DNA of 64,000 nt from positions 321,897-385,896 of the forward strand of contig JAHECO010000001.1 in assembly GCA_024641705.1 (NCBI GenBank), in the 5' to 3' direction. The notes under the pieces are model-generated. The model made no database searches, was not told where the DNA came from, and saw only the letters and a program-made list of their open reading frames with translations. The stretch's first letter is position 1; every line of letters begins with the position of its first letter. Positions 33,283 through 42,879 of this stretch are shown here, one piece after another. The DNA comes from Candidatus Kryptoniota bacterium. Lineage in GTDB: Bacteria > Bacteroidota > Ignavibacteria > Kryptoniales > JAKASW01. Made by a program: the position numbers and the translations under genes.

Positions 33283-34386
33283 ATGTTGGAAGGTACCCTG
33301 ACTGAGATGCACACGCGTCTTGGAGCGCAGTTGGTTCAGGTAAATGGATTGTCGATACCGGGGAAGTACTCATCGGTGGAGGAGGAATACGCAGCGGCGC
33401 GGAAGTACGCGGTATTCTTCGACCTGTCGCACTTCGGGAAGCTTCGGCTTACGGGAAATGACGCACTCGACTTGCTGAACAGGATCTCCACGAATGATCT
33501 CGGCGGGATGCGGCCGGGAATGGGCAAGCAGACATTTCTTGCGACTGAGAAGGGAAGGGTCGTCGACCTCTGCACGGTGTATGTTCAGCAGTCAAGCATT
33601 CTTCTCAGGACCAGCCCCAACAATTCCGAGAATGTTAAGAAGTGGATAGAGAAATTTGTCATCTCGGAAGACGTTAAAATAGAAGATGTGACCGCAAATT
33701 TCCCGATGTTCTTTGTCGCAGGGTCCTCGGCTGTCGACTTCCTCAAAGAGTTCGCACATTCAAGCTACAAGGCGTTTCTCGATGTGGCGAAGATGCCGCG
33801 GTTTAATTTCATAAGGACATTCCTCGGTTCACACGAGGTCTTTCTTTCAAGAACGGACTTCGCGATGGGGAACGGTTTTATTCTGCTTGTGAATCCTGAC
33901 GATACCGAGGCCATTTGGAACTCCCTTCTGGATAACTCGAAAACGTACGGTGCTGCTCCTGCCGGGTTGGATACGTTCGAGGTGTTGAGGATCGAAAACG
34001 GTACACCGCTGTACCCGAGTGAGCTGAACGAAGAACTCAATCCGCTGGAGGTCAACATAATAGAAGCCATCAGCGACAATAAGGGCTGCTACGTCGGTCA
34101 GGAGGTCATAGCGAGGCTGCAAACTTACGACAAGGTGAGAAAGCGGCTTGTCGGGCTCGTTGCCGATTCCAGGATGCCGCCCGAGGCAAAGATATATGAG
34201 GCGAAATCGGGCTCGGGAAATGAAATAGGTGTCGTGTCGAGTTCCGTCAGGTCTCCGGGACTTGGAAAGGAAATCGCGCTTGCGTACATCTCCATGCAGC
34301 AGTTGATCCCGGGGTCTAAGTATTCCGTAAGGGTTGGAGGGAAGACGATCGAGGCAGAACTCTCGACGCTTCCGTTCAACGTATGA
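33283..34386 (+). CDS. YgfZ/GcvT-domain folate-binding protein
   Basis: 367 residues. Aminomethyltransferase fold with YAVFFDLSHFGKLRLTGNDALDLLNRIS at the N-terminus and the YgfZ signature NKGCYVGQEVIARL at residues about 265-280. YgfZ proteins bind tetrahydrofolate and support repair or assembly of Fe-S enzymes such as MiaB. It follows a GAGGAG site. It lies divergent to the redox operon, whose Fe-S subunits may need such a factor, though that link is only positional. Confidence 0.9.
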   Translation: MLEGTLTEMHTRLGAQLVQVNGLSIPGKYSSVEEEYAAARKYAVFFDLSHFGKLRLTGNDALDLLNRISTNDLGGMRPGMGKQTFLATEKGRVVDLCTVYVQQSSILLRTSPNNSENVKKWIEKFVISEDVKIEDVTANFPMFFVAGSSAVDFLKEFAHSSYKAFLDVAKMPRFNFIRTFLGSHEVFLSRTDFAMGNGFILLVNPDDTEAIWNSLLDNSKTYGAAPAGLDTFEVLRIENGTPLYPSELNEELNPLEVNIIEAISDNKGCYVGQEVIARLQTYDKVRKRLVGLVADSRMPPEAKIYEAKSGSGNEIGVVSSSVRSPGLGKEIALAYISMQQLIPGSKYSVRVGGKTIEAELSTLPFNV

Positions 34387-34434
34387 GCATGACGAACGGT
34401 CGAACCGGTACCGAGAATAGCTCATGGAATTGAA

Positions 34435-34920
34435 ATGGAACAGATAAAGGTATCCACGGCTGGAAACAAGGCGGAAGTTTACAGAGAACTGCTCCCTCAG
34501 CTTGAGTCGCTCGTTTCGGGAGAGAACGATTTCATTGCGAATGTCGCGAACCTTTCCGCCGCGCTCAAGCAGGCGCTTCCATACGCGTCCTGGGTCGGGT
34601 TCTATTTCATGAAGGAAGGAGGGCTCGTTGTCGGTCCTTTCCAGGGAAAGGTGGCATGTACAAGGATCAAAATCGGCAGCGGAGTGTGCGGCACTGCCGC
34701 CGCTTCGAAGAAGACGCTTATCGTCCCAAATGTCGCCGAATTCCCCGGCCATATCTATTGTGACCCGGATTCGAAGAGCGAGATCGTCGTTCCGTTAATG
34801 AAGAACAACGAAGTCGTCGGCGTGCTCGACATCGACAGTTCGTCGCTGGATTCATTCGATTCCGTCGATGCTCAATACCTCGAGCAGGTGGCCGGACTGG
34901 TAGGGAGTCTGTTTCCCTAG
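34435..34920 (+). CDS. msrC: Free methionine-(R)-sulfoxide reductase (GAF domain)
   Basis: 161 residues. A single GAF domain with the fRMsr signature: ASWVGFYFM, GPFQGKVACTRIKIGSGVCGTAA, and FPGHIYCDPDSKSEIVVPL. The three conserved cysteines (in VACTR, GVCGT and IYCD) are the redox-active set. It reduces free methionine sulfoxide with thioredoxin. Next gene begins 15 bp downstream. Confidence 0.9.
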   Translation: MEQIKVSTAGNKAEVYRELLPQLESLVSGENDFIANVANLSAALKQALPYASWVGFYFMKEGGLVVGPFQGKVACTRIKIGSGVCGTAAASKKTLIVPNVAEFPGHIYCDPDSKSEIVVPLMKNNEVVGVLDIDSSSLDSFDSVDAQYLEQVAGLVGSLFP

Positions 34921-34934
34921 ATGGGATCTGCAGG

Positions 34935-35684
34935 ATGTCGGCAAAGGCTTTGAAGAAAGTGGATAGAAAGGTCGCTCTCATCACCGGGAGCGGAAGAAGA
35001 CTGGGCCGCCGGTCGGCACTCGCTCTCGCGGAGGACGGATGGAATATCGTCGTAAATTACGCGCACTCCGCGAAAGACGCGGCGGACACGTTGAGAGACA
35101 TCAAAGCGCTCGGCGTCGACGCCATAAGCGTGAAGGCGGACATAACCAGCTCGAAGCAGGTCGACGCGATGTTCAACCAGGCATTCGGGCATTTCGGCAG
35201 GATCGATCTGTTGGTCAACAACGCGGCGATATTTCCTCCGCCGAGAAAACTCGCCGAAATTACCGATGATCTCTGGGACTACGTGATTTCCACGAACCTT
35301 ACCGGGCAATTTTACTGCGCTCGGGCTGCGGCCAAGCTCATGGAGGAACGCGGCGGGAAGATCATAAACCTGGCCTCTCTCGGCGGATTTCAGGTTTGGC
35401 CGGAACACATCCCCTACAACGTGGCTAAATCCGGTGTGATCATGCTGACCAAGGCGCTTTCGAAGGCTCTCGCGCCGAAAGTCACGGTCAATGCCATCGC
35501 ACCGGGAACGATCATTATACCCGGAGAGGAATCGGAAGAAATCAGGCATATCGAGGAAAGAAAAATTCCTCTCCAGCGGTACGGTGAGGCTGGTGATATA
35601 ATCTCTGCACTTCTATATCTTGCACATGCCGACTATGTGACCGGGCAGATACTCACGGTCGACGGCGGCAGAGCAGTGTTATGA
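34935..35684 (+). CDS. Short-chain dehydrogenase/reductase (FabG/pteridine-reductase-like)
   Basis: 249 residues. NAD(P) motif ALITGSGRRLGRRSALAL, the NNAAIF motif, catalytic YNVAKSG (YxxxK) and C-terminal TGQILTVDGGR. The TGxGRRLG glycine motif with RR is shared by pteridine reductases, so a pteridine substrate is possible; it might also be a fatty-acid or general keto-reductase. Lies after the GAF gene, likely same transcript. Confidence 0.85.
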   Translation: MSAKALKKVDRKVALITGSGRRLGRRSALALAEDGWNIVVNYAHSAKDAADTLRDIKALGVDAISVKADITSSKQVDAMFNQAFGHFGRIDLLVNNAAIFPPPRKLAEITDDLWDYVISTNLTGQFYCARAAAKLMEERGGKIINLASLGGFQVWPEHIPYNVAKSGVIMLTKALSKALAPKVTVNAIAPGTIIIPGEESEEIRHIEERKIPLQRYGEAGDIISALLYLAHADYVTGQILTVDGGRAVL

Positions 35685-35779
35685 CAGAATCGAGAGCGAG
35701 AAAAAAATCGATGTGTGTTGCCGACGTGTACTCTCAGCGGCTGCCTTCTTCAAGCTCCCAGGGAATCAATCGGAGGTAA

Positions 35780-36652
35780 ATGCCAGCGAAAAAATCTACC
35801 GCGAAACGCATCCACATTCCCGAGAAAGCGTATAAGGACATCGACTTCCTGAACAGTCCGGACGCGCGGGTAATACGGATACTCTCGGAATACCTGGAAC
35901 CGCTCTCGAGGTTCCGGAGGCTACGGATAAGAGACACCGTCGTCTTTTTCGGCTCGGCACGCGTTACCCCGCTGCCCGAAGCGCGGGCCAAACTCTCTGA
36001 CGTAAAGGCGAAGATCAGAATCGCGGAGAAGAAGAGGTCCGGCTCCCGCTCCCTGGCCCGGCTGCGGAGGGAACTGGAGCTTGCCGAAGGGAGACTCCAG
36101 ATGGCCCGCTACTACGAGGATGCGGTGACCCTGAGCGAGATGCTCACCAGGTGGTCCAAGAAAATCAGCAAGAAGGGAGAGCAGCGTTTCGTCGTCTGTT
36201 CGGGCGGAGGACCCGGGATCATGCAGGCCGCCAACAAAGGGGCGATCCGCGCGGGAGGACTCTCCGTCGGACTGAACATAAGCCTTCCCCATGAGCAGTT
36301 CCCGAACCCGTATATTTCTCCCGACCTGGACTTCGAGTTCCATTACTTCTTCATGCGAAAGTTCTGGTTCGTCTATCTTGCCAAGGCGCTCGTGGTTTTC
36401 CCCGGCGGATTCGGCACGCTCGACGAACTGATGGAAGTCCTGACACTTCTGCAGACGAACAAGATCAGGAAGAAGATGACGGTACTCATATACGGTTCGG
36501 CGTACTGGAAAAAGATCCTCAACTTCGATGCGCTCGTCGAAGCCGGGGCCATCGACAATTCGGACCTCCGCCTCATCTATTTTGCGGACGACCCCAAAAC
36601 GGCTTTCAAGTTTCTGACCGGCGGTATCAAGAAGAATTACGACATTAAATGA
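35780..36652 (+). CDS. LOG-family nucleotide-binding protein (lysine-decarboxylase-like fold)
   Basis: 290 residues. Has the diagnostic GGGPGIMQAANKGA and FPGGFGTLDELMEVLTLLQ motifs of LOG phosphoribohydrolases, with FFGSARV at the start of the Rossmann domain. Residues 60-110 form an inserted charged helix (KIRIAEKKRSGSRSLARLRR), not seen in short LOG proteins but common in the longer TIGR00730-like group. Likely hydrolyses nucleoside 5'-monophosphates to base and ribose phosphate. CGGAGGTAA precedes the ATG. Confidence 0.88.
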   Translation: MPAKKSTAKRIHIPEKAYKDIDFLNSPDARVIRILSEYLEPLSRFRRLRIRDTVVFFGSARVTPLPEARAKLSDVKAKIRIAEKKRSGSRSLARLRRELELAEGRLQMARYYEDAVTLSEMLTRWSKKISKKGEQRFVVCSGGGPGIMQAANKGAIRAGGLSVGLNISLPHEQFPNPYISPDLDFEFHYFFMRKFWFVYLAKALVVFPGGFGTLDELMEVLTLLQTNKIRKKMTVLIYGSAYWKKILNFDALVEAGAIDNSDLRLIYFADDPKTAFKFLTGGIKKNYDIK

Positions 36653-36665
36653 CGCGGACCGACAA

Positions 36666-37526
36666 ATGAGACAGGAACCCGATTCAAAGTTCAAGGCATT
36701 GATGAAACTCCTCGACGACGACGACCCCCAGGTGTTCGCGGCTGTCGAGAGGGAGCTCCTCGACGGAGGCGACGAGGTGGCCCATATGCTCGAGATGGAG
36801 ATCGACAATGCCGACACAAACGTGAGAAAACGGATCGAAAATCTCGTTTCAAGGATGCACCTCGAAAAGCTCCAGAAAGAGTACGATCTCCTGCTCGACT
36901 TCGTCTCGCGGCCGGACTTCTCTCTCGAGCGGGCACTCTATCTCCTGGCGAAGCCGCTCTACCCGGATGTCGATTTCGCGGAGGTCGAATCGGAACTCAA
37001 CGAGATCGCAAACGAGCTCAGGAAAAGGATCGCGGCGGCGGAGGACCCGTACGATATAGTCCAGCATGTCAACGACTTCTTCCTCGTGGAAATGGGTTTC
37101 GCGGGCAACTCTAAGGATTACTACAATCCCGACAACAGCATGCTCCACCGCGTGCTGGAAACACGCCGCGGCATTCCGATCTCGCTCGGAATAGTCTACC
37201 TCCTCGTCGGGAGGAGGCTTAACCTGCCGGTCTACGGCGTCGGTGCACCTGCGCATTTCCTCGTGAAGTTTGTGCTTGAAGGGAAAGAGTTTTATGTCGA
37301 TGTTTTCAACGGCGGCAGGATCATGTCGCGGAAGGACGCAGAGGATTCGATCAGCAACATGGGATTCTCTTTCGAATCCAGGTTTCTGAAGATTTCAAGC
37401 GACCTCGAAATGCTGGCAAGGAGCTGCCGCAATATGGCCCGTGCCCTTTCGGCTATAGATGAACAGCCGAGGGCGAACGTGTTGATGGAATTGTCAATCG
37501 AGCTCGAAAGGCTTATCGCGTTTTGA
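36666..37526 (+). CDS. SirB1-like transglutaminase-fold/TPR protein
   Basis: 286 residues. The core RRGIPISLGIVYLLVGRRLNLPVYGVGAPAHFLVKF is typical of the SirB1/COG2912 family (transglutaminase-like fold); the active-site Cys of true transglutaminases is not visible. The C-terminal helices (YCRN-like, ARSCRNMARALSAI) fit the TPR-like tail. Function unknown. The stop overlaps the TTG start of the adenosyltransferase gene. Confidence 0.85.
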   Translation: MRQEPDSKFKALMKLLDDDDPQVFAAVERELLDGGDEVAHMLEMEIDNADTNVRKRIENLVSRMHLEKLQKEYDLLLDFVSRPDFSLERALYLLAKPLYPDVDFAEVESELNEIANELRKRIAAAEDPYDIVQHVNDFFLVEMGFAGNSKDYYNPDNSMLHRVLETRRGIPISLGIVYLLVGRRLNLPVYGVGAPAHFLVKFVLEGKEFYVDVFNGGRIMSRKDAEDSISNMGFSFESRFLKISSDLEMLARSCRNMARALSAIDEQPRANVLMELSIELERLIAF

Positions 37527-38089
37527 AGATATACACGAAGACCGGCGACAAAGGAGAGACGAGCCTTTTCGGCGGAGAACGTGTGCCGAAGGATGAGCCG
37601 AGGATAGAAGCCTACGGGACTGTGGACGAGCTCAATTCCCTGATAGGTGCCGCACGTTCGTTCAACGATGACAAAAGCATCGACCGGATGCTCGGAGATA
37701 TCCAGAACGAGTTGTTCGTCCTCGGAGCTGATCTCGCTACTCCCCCCGGCAGCAGGAAGACCTCCGTGCCCCGCGTTGGCCGGGATGCCGTCGCTTCGAT
37801 CGAGAAGATGATAGACGAAACGGATGCCCGTATGGAACCGCTGAAATCTTTCATACTCCCGGGCGGGTCGCGGGCCGCCTCTCTTCTGCATCTCGCACGC
37901 ACCGTCTGCCGCAGGGCCGAACGGCGCGTCGTGTCGCTGAAAAAGCAGGGGGAAGTTTCGGACGATGTATTGATTTATCTCAATCGCCTCTCGGATTTCC
38001 TCTTTGTGCTCGCCAGATACGCAAACAAAACCGGTAAGGTAACTGAGACTCTCTGGAACCCCGGCCCAGGGTCCGACGCTCGCTCATGA
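37523..38089 (+). CDS. ATP:cob(I)alamin adenosyltransferase, PduO type
   Basis: 188 residues, TTG start overlapping the previous stop. Begins IYTKTGDKGETSLFGG, then EAYGTVDELNS, LILPGGS-like FILPGGSRAASLLH, and CRRAERRVVSL, the standard PduO/MMAB set. Makes adenosylcobalamin, the cofactor of methylmalonyl-CoA mutase; a B12-binding mutase domain is encoded at 1491-1940. Overlaps the next gene by 4 bp. Confidence 0.93.
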   Translation: MKIYTKTGDKGETSLFGGERVPKDEPRIEAYGTVDELNSLIGAARSFNDDKSIDRMLGDIQNELFVLGADLATPPGSRKTSVPRVGRDAVASIEKMIDETDARMEPLKSFILPGGSRAASLLHLARTVCRRAERRVVSLKKQGEVSDDVLIYLNRLSDFLFVLARYANKTGKVTETLWNPGPGSDARS

Positions 38090-40176
38090 CCTTTCTCAAT
38101 CCGCTCGTCCTTTTCGGGCTGATCGCTGCCGGGATACCGATACTGATCCATCTACTGCAGCTGAAGAAGCTCAGGCAGGTGGAGTTTTCTTCCATAAGGT
38201 TTCTGAAGGAGATACAGCATGCTTCCGCTAAGCGCGTGAAACTCCGCGACTATCTCCTCCTTCTCCTCCGCACTGTCGCGATAGCGTCGCTCGTCCTCGC
38301 GTTTTCCCGTCCCGCGATAAAGGGATTCCTCGGTTCTAATTCCAGAACGTCCGCCGCCGTCATCGTGGACAATTCGCCTTCGACGACCGCGAGGAACGAG
38401 TATGGAGAAATATCGGGTCAGATAAGAAGTGCTGCCGCCGGTCTCCTGAACAACCTGCACTCCGGTGACAACGCGAGTCTTCTTTTTACATCCGGCCTGG
38501 CCGATACCGCGGCGGTCGGATCTACGCTCGATCCGAAATCGCTTTCGAACAGGCTGACAAGGTCGGAACCTTCTAATGTGAGCGGGAGCTACGCGTCCTC
38601 AATACGAGAGGCACTTCAGTCGCTCGCATCCTCAGGCTACGCGAACAGGGAAGTGTACGTCGTCGGCGACATGCAGAGGAGCCAGTTCGGAACTCCCGTC
38701 GCGACGCGGGTCCAACCGAATACGCGTATCTTTTTCATCAAGACCGAAGAGTCGCCGAACGACAATCTCTCGGTATCACGCGTCAAGCTCGTCAATCCTG
38801 TCGTCCAGGCAGGCGCACCGTCCGAGATCGAAGCGACGGTGACTAACAACGACGGCTCGGATATGAGCGGTGTCGTAGTGGGCCTGTACATCGACGGGAA
38901 GAAGGCGGCGCAGTCGGTAGTCGATGTCGCCGCGCGAACTTCGAGAGCCGTAAGACTCGCATTCAATGTCGTCCCGAGTGGTTTCCATCAGGGAGCAGTT
39001 CGCATCGACGACAATTCCATGCAAAGTGACAACGCGTTTTACTTTTCCTTCTATGCGATCCGGAGGCTCGATGTGCTGATCGTAAGCTCGGCACAGGGCA
39101 GCGATTACATTCTTAGCGCCGCCCGGGCGGTGGTGGATACTTCTACCACCATCAACACGAGTATCGTCACCCCTGCTCAGCTTCTCTATTCGAGCCTATC
39201 GGGGGTTGACGTAGTCGTGACCGAATCGTACCCTGCCGGAAACGGATCGTCGGGCCCGGTCCAGGGATTCAACGCCAGGATCGAACGTTTCGCAGAGGGG
39301 GGAGGCGGAGCGGTCCTCTTTGCCCCGCCGCCCGACGGGATCGGCTCATTTGCGGGCCTGATGGCCGGAATGGGAGTCGGCTCGGTCTCGAGGATCATTT
39401 CGGGTCCGAGGACCGGATTCCTCAGCGTCGAACGGATCGATGCCGCGGATGACTTCTTCTCCGGAATTTTCTCGTCGGGCGAAAGTGCCGACAGGATAAA
39501 GAGCCAGCTGGTAACCAAGGTATACAGCGGAGCCGTCGTCGATCCCGATCCCTTCGCCCATATCCTGATGAGCACGTCTGCCGGTCCATTTTTAATGAGC
39601 AGGGAAGTCGGTGACGGGTTTGTTTTTGTGATGACTTCCGGGGCCGACACTTCGTCTTCGAATTTTCCCCTCTCGCCTTTCTTCCCGGTTGTAGTCCAAC
39701 GCGCCCTTTTCTATTCGGCGGCCGTCAGGCACAGGCCGGTTCAGATCTACGCCGGGCAATCCGCCGAATGCCGGTATCCTGCCGGCGGTGTGAAAACAGC
39801 GACGCTCATTTCCCCCCCGGGCGAACGGACAAATGTCCTTCCCGATTATGCCGGTGGAACCGCGAGGTTTACTTTGAAGAGCCTCGATCGGATCGGTACC
39901 TACATACTTGCGGCACCCGACACTCTCTGCGAGATATCGGTGAACGTCGACCCGAGGGAGTCCGATCTGGCGCAGGCTTCGGTTTCCGATATGAAGCAAT
40001 TCGCACGCAGGATCGGATTTGCGGAAGGAAACATATTCATCGTGAACGCGGACAAGAACGCCGCGGCTGCCGTCGACAGGCTACGCCGCGGGCGGGATCT
40101 GTCATCATTTTTTGCGGCAGCCGCACTCTTGTTCCTTATCGCCGAAATTTTTGTTTCCAGGATGAAAACTCTTTGA
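38086..40176 (+). CDS. BatA-type N-terminal double-TM domain protein
   Basis: 696 residues. The N-terminus MTFLNPLVLFGLIAAGIPILIHLLQLKK and a second TM (YLLLLLRTVAIASLVLAFSRPAI) are the BatA/aerotolerance N-terminal domain (TIGR02226). A von Willebrand-like VIVDNSPST segment follows, then a large beta-rich periplasmic part, and one TM near the C-terminus (FFAAAALLFLIAEIFVSRM). Such proteins are common in Bacteroidota and related phyla. Role unknown. Starts on the last codons of the adenosyltransferase gene (ATGA). Confidence 0.85.
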   Translation: MTFLNPLVLFGLIAAGIPILIHLLQLKKLRQVEFSSIRFLKEIQHASAKRVKLRDYLLLLLRTVAIASLVLAFSRPAIKGFLGSNSRTSAAVIVDNSPSTTARNEYGEISGQIRSAAAGLLNNLHSGDNASLLFTSGLADTAAVGSTLDPKSLSNRLTRSEPSNVSGSYASSIREALQSLASSGYANREVYVVGDMQRSQFGTPVATRVQPNTRIFFIKTEESPNDNLSVSRVKLVNPVVQAGAPSEIEATVTNNDGSDMSGVVVGLYIDGKKAAQSVVDVAARTSRAVRLAFNVVPSGFHQGAVRIDDNSMQSDNAFYFSFYAIRRLDVLIVSSAQGSDYILSAARAVVDTSTTINTSIVTPAQLLYSSLSGVDVVVTESYPAGNGSSGPVQGFNARIERFAEGGGGAVLFAPPPDGIGSFAGLMAGMGVGSVSRIISGPRTGFLSVERIDAADDFFSGIFSSGESADRIKSQLVTKVYSGAVVDPDPFAHILMSTSAGPFLMSREVGDGFVFVMTSGADTSSSNFPLSPFFPVVVQRALFYSAAVRHRPVQIYAGQSAECRYPAGGVKTATLISPPGERTNVLPDYAGGTARFTLKSLDRIGTYILAAPDTLCEISVNVDPRESDLAQASVSDMKQFARRIGFAEGNIFIVNADKNAAAAVDRLRRGRDLSSFFAAAALLFLIAEIFVSRMKTL

Positions 40177-40237
40177 TGAACCTCTTATATTAAAGCGTTA
40201 GCATATGACGCAAAAAAGCGAGGTGTATTAAGCTACA

Positions 40238-41500
40238 TTGATTTCAACCAGCGATAAGCTCGATCGTGCGCTTGTTGTCGGGGTCGTGTTTAAAAGCGAC
40301 GAGCGCCAGCATGTTGATGAATACGTCAACGAAGTTGTTTTGCTAGCGGATACTGCCGGAGCGAGGGTAGTCAGGACGGTCTTCCAGGAAAGGCAGTCGC
40401 CTGACCCGGCGTATTTCATCGGGAAGGGAAAGGCGGAGGAGATAAGGGCGGTCTGCGACTCAGAGGACATCAGCCTGGTAATTTTCGACGACGACCTATC
40501 GGGGGTGCAGATCAGAAATCTCGAGAAAGTCCTCGACCGGCGCATGCTCGACAGGAGCGGGCTCATACTCGACATATTCGGCCTGCGCGCCAGGACGCGT
40601 GAAGCGAAACTCCAGGTGGAGATGGCCCAGCTCAGGTACAACATGTCGAGACTGGCCGGCCAGTGGCAGCACTTCTCTAAACAGTACGGCGTCATCGGGA
40701 CGAGGGGACCCGGTGAGAAACAGATCGAAGTGGACCGCCGGGTGATCAAGAAGAGAATCTCTGCATTGCGGCAGAAGCTCGAGGCGATCTCCGACCAGCG
40801 AGAGCTCAGGCGGGCGCGCCGCAATGAATTTCCCAAGTTTGCGCTGGTCGGGTACACGAACGCCGGCAAGTCTACGCTCATGAACGCGCTGAGCGGTGCA
40901 GCGACTTTCGTCGAGAACCGGCTCTTCGCCACGCTCGACACTTTTACCCGCAAGGCTTTTCTCACGAATTCGATCCAGTGCCTGCTGGTCGATACGGTCG
41001 GGTTTATCCGCAAGCTCCCTCCCGACCTGGTCGCGTCTTTCAAGTCGACGCTCGAAGAGGTCGCGTTCGCCGATTACATCCTCCATGTCGTCGACATATC
41101 CAACCCGGCATTCCGCGAGCAGATAGACGTTGTCAACGAGACGCTTGCCCAGCTCGGCTGTAATGACAAGCCGACGATGCTCGTCTTCAACAAGGTCGAC
41201 AAAGTCGCTGAGTTCGGCGTCGTGAGGAGTGTCCTGAACGAATACAACGGTGGCTCTGTCGCCCTTTCCGCCGAACGTCTGATCAACCTCAACCAGCTAA
41301 AAGACAGGATGCTTGAGATGATGGGGTCGGATATAGTGGAGAAATCGTTCCGCATAAAACCGACTCAGTCAGAGAAACTGGCGAAGATACTATCGGTCGC
41401 AGAGTTCGTGCAGGAAAGCGAACATCCCGGCAGCGTGCATATTAAAGTCCGCATGAGGAAGAAAGACTGGGAGAAACTCAAGCGCGAGATATACGCCTGA
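40238..41500 (+). CDS. hflX: GTPase HflX
   Basis: 420 residues, probable TTG start. N-terminal HflX domain with DPAYFIGKGKAEEI and IFDDDLSGVQIRNLEK, then GTRGPGEKQIEVDRR, G1 GYTNAGKSTLMNAL, G3 DTVGFIRKLP and G4 FNKVDKV. HflX splits 70S ribosomes, important in heat or antibiotic stress. The TTG lies 13 bases after GAGGTG; another start is not obvious without losing the ISTSDKLDRALVVG strand. Confidence 0.93.
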   Translation: MISTSDKLDRALVVGVVFKSDERQHVDEYVNEVVLLADTAGARVVRTVFQERQSPDPAYFIGKGKAEEIRAVCDSEDISLVIFDDDLSGVQIRNLEKVLDRRMLDRSGLILDIFGLRARTREAKLQVEMAQLRYNMSRLAGQWQHFSKQYGVIGTRGPGEKQIEVDRRVIKKRISALRQKLEAISDQRELRRARRNEFPKFALVGYTNAGKSTLMNALSGAATFVENRLFATLDTFTRKAFLTNSIQCLLVDTVGFIRKLPPDLVASFKSTLEEVAFADYILHVVDISNPAFREQIDVVNETLAQLGCNDKPTMLVFNKVDKVAEFGVVRSVLNEYNGGSVALSAERLINLNQLKDRMLEMMGSDIVEKSFRIKPTQSEKLAKILSVAEFVQESEHPGSVHIKVRMRKKDWEKLKREIYA

Positions 41501-41519
41501 CCAACCTTTTGGAGATTCA

Positions 41520-41927
41520 ATGAACGTAATCGACAAGACCCTCTATCACCAGATCCATCCTTTCAAGATGGTCACGGATGTCGTGGCTGCGTTTACGGCG
41601 GTTTATCTCCTCTGGCTTCATCTTATCGTCGTGGGGCTCGTCGTGGGCTTCATCCCGTCGCTCGCAATTTCGTTCTTCATGATAAGGACTATGGAATTTG
41701 AAAAGCAGAAGCAGTCGAAGTTAGGTAAGTATATAAAGAGGTACATGGGGCGTGGTGCCGACACCGCGCGGTCGGTAGGTTTCGTAGTCATGCTGACGGG
41801 CGGCTGGTTCCACCTCCTGTGGCTCGTCGGGCTCGGTTTCCTGGTAATCATCGCGGCATGGGTAAACGGACTTGTCTACAAGAGGCAGATGCCGGCTGAA
41901 ACGAAGCAGCGGAAGCGACCTCGGTAA
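41520..41927 (+). CDS. Small membrane protein of unknown function
   Basis: 135 residues with three to four hydrophobic segments (FTAVYLLWLHLIVVGLVVGF, GFVVMLTGGWFHLLWLVGLGFLVIIAAWV) and a basic C-terminal tail (KQRKRPR). No recognised family. It follows hflX by 20 bp and may be in the same transcript. Confidence 0.7.
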   Translation: MNVIDKTLYHQIHPFKMVTDVVAAFTAVYLLWLHLIVVGLVVGFIPSLAISFFMIRTMEFEKQKQSKLGKYIKRYMGRGADTARSVGFVVMLTGGWFHLLWLVGLGFLVIIAAWVNGLVYKRQMPAETKQRKRPR

Positions 41928-42012
41928 CTCCTTTCGGAAATTATGCGCCATTTGCTCTCGGTCTTCTTGAGGTGTAAATTTTGTGGAGTCTAACTAAAAA
42001 TACTGGGATAAG

Positions 42013-42879
42013 ATGAAGATATTCGAAAAGGATGGGCACAAGATAATCTGGGGAGAAGCGATCGACGCCTTAGAGAATGTTGAAGATAATTCTGTAGATC
42101 TAATCTTCGCTGATCCGCCGTACAACATCGGAAAAAAGCTTGTGGATGTTCCCAAACGCTGGGAGTCAGACGGGTCGTATCTGAAATGGTGTTACAGATG
42201 GTTGGACATTTGCATCAGCAAATTAAGCCGCAATGGAACAATGTACGTGATGACGGCAACCCAGAATATGCCTTATTTCGATCTTTTCCTTAGAGAGAAA
42301 CTCACTATCCTTTCACGAATCGTGTGGTCTTATGATAGCTCGAGTGTTCAGGCACGCAAATATTTCGGTTCTCTGTATGAGCCTATACTCCATTGCGTTA
42401 GGAACGACAAGAATTACACCTTCAACTCTCGAGATATTCTGGTCGAAGCAAGGACTGGCGCGGTAAGGAAGTTAATTGACTACCGAAAATCGGTCCCTGC
42501 GGTTTATAATTCCAAGAAGGTTCCAGGAAACGTGTGGCACATTCCTCGCGTCAGATACCGCATGGACGAGTACGAAAATCATCCGACTCAAAAGCCTATA
42601 GCCCTTTTAGAAAGAATCATCAAAGCAAGCAGTAATGAAGGGGATTTAATTCTCGATCCCTTCTCAGGTACCTTCACGACTTCCTATGTTGCTAAGCAAC
42701 TCAAGAGGAGATCGATTGGCGTCGAGATCAACGAGGAGTATGTGAAAATAGGCCTGCGCCGGTTGGAGGTTACTACCCACTTCAAGGGAGAACGTCTTCG
42801 CAGGCAACCGAAAAGCTATGAGCACCCAATAAGCGAGAAACCAACAACAATCGATATTGGTTCAATCAAAACCTTCTAA
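42013..42879 (+). CDS. YhdJ-like adenine-specific DNA methyltransferase
   Basis: 288 residues. Beta-type order: catalytic IFADPPYNIGKKL first, then AdoMet motif LILDPFSGTFTTSYVAKQL and IGVEINEEY. Its middle, IVWSYDSSSVQARKYFGSLYEPIL, NYTFNS, LIDYRKS, VPGNVWHIPRVRYRMDEYENHPTQKP, follows E. coli YhdJ closely, which methylates the second A of ATGCAT. So ATGCAT (NsiI-type site) is the predicted target, by inference. AT-rich compared with its neighbours. The following endonuclease gene overlaps the 3' end, making a type II restriction-modification pair. Confidence 0.92.
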   Translation: MKIFEKDGHKIIWGEAIDALENVEDNSVDLIFADPPYNIGKKLVDVPKRWESDGSYLKWCYRWLDICISKLSRNGTMYVMTATQNMPYFDLFLREKLTILSRIVWSYDSSSVQARKYFGSLYEPILHCVRNDKNYTFNSRDILVEARTGAVRKLIDYRKSVPAVYNSKKVPGNVWHIPRVRYRMDEYENHPTQKPIALLERIIKASSNEGDLILDPFSGTFTTSYVAKQLKRRSIGVEINEEYVKIGLRRLEVTTHFKGERLRRQPKSYEHPISEKPTTIDIGSIKTF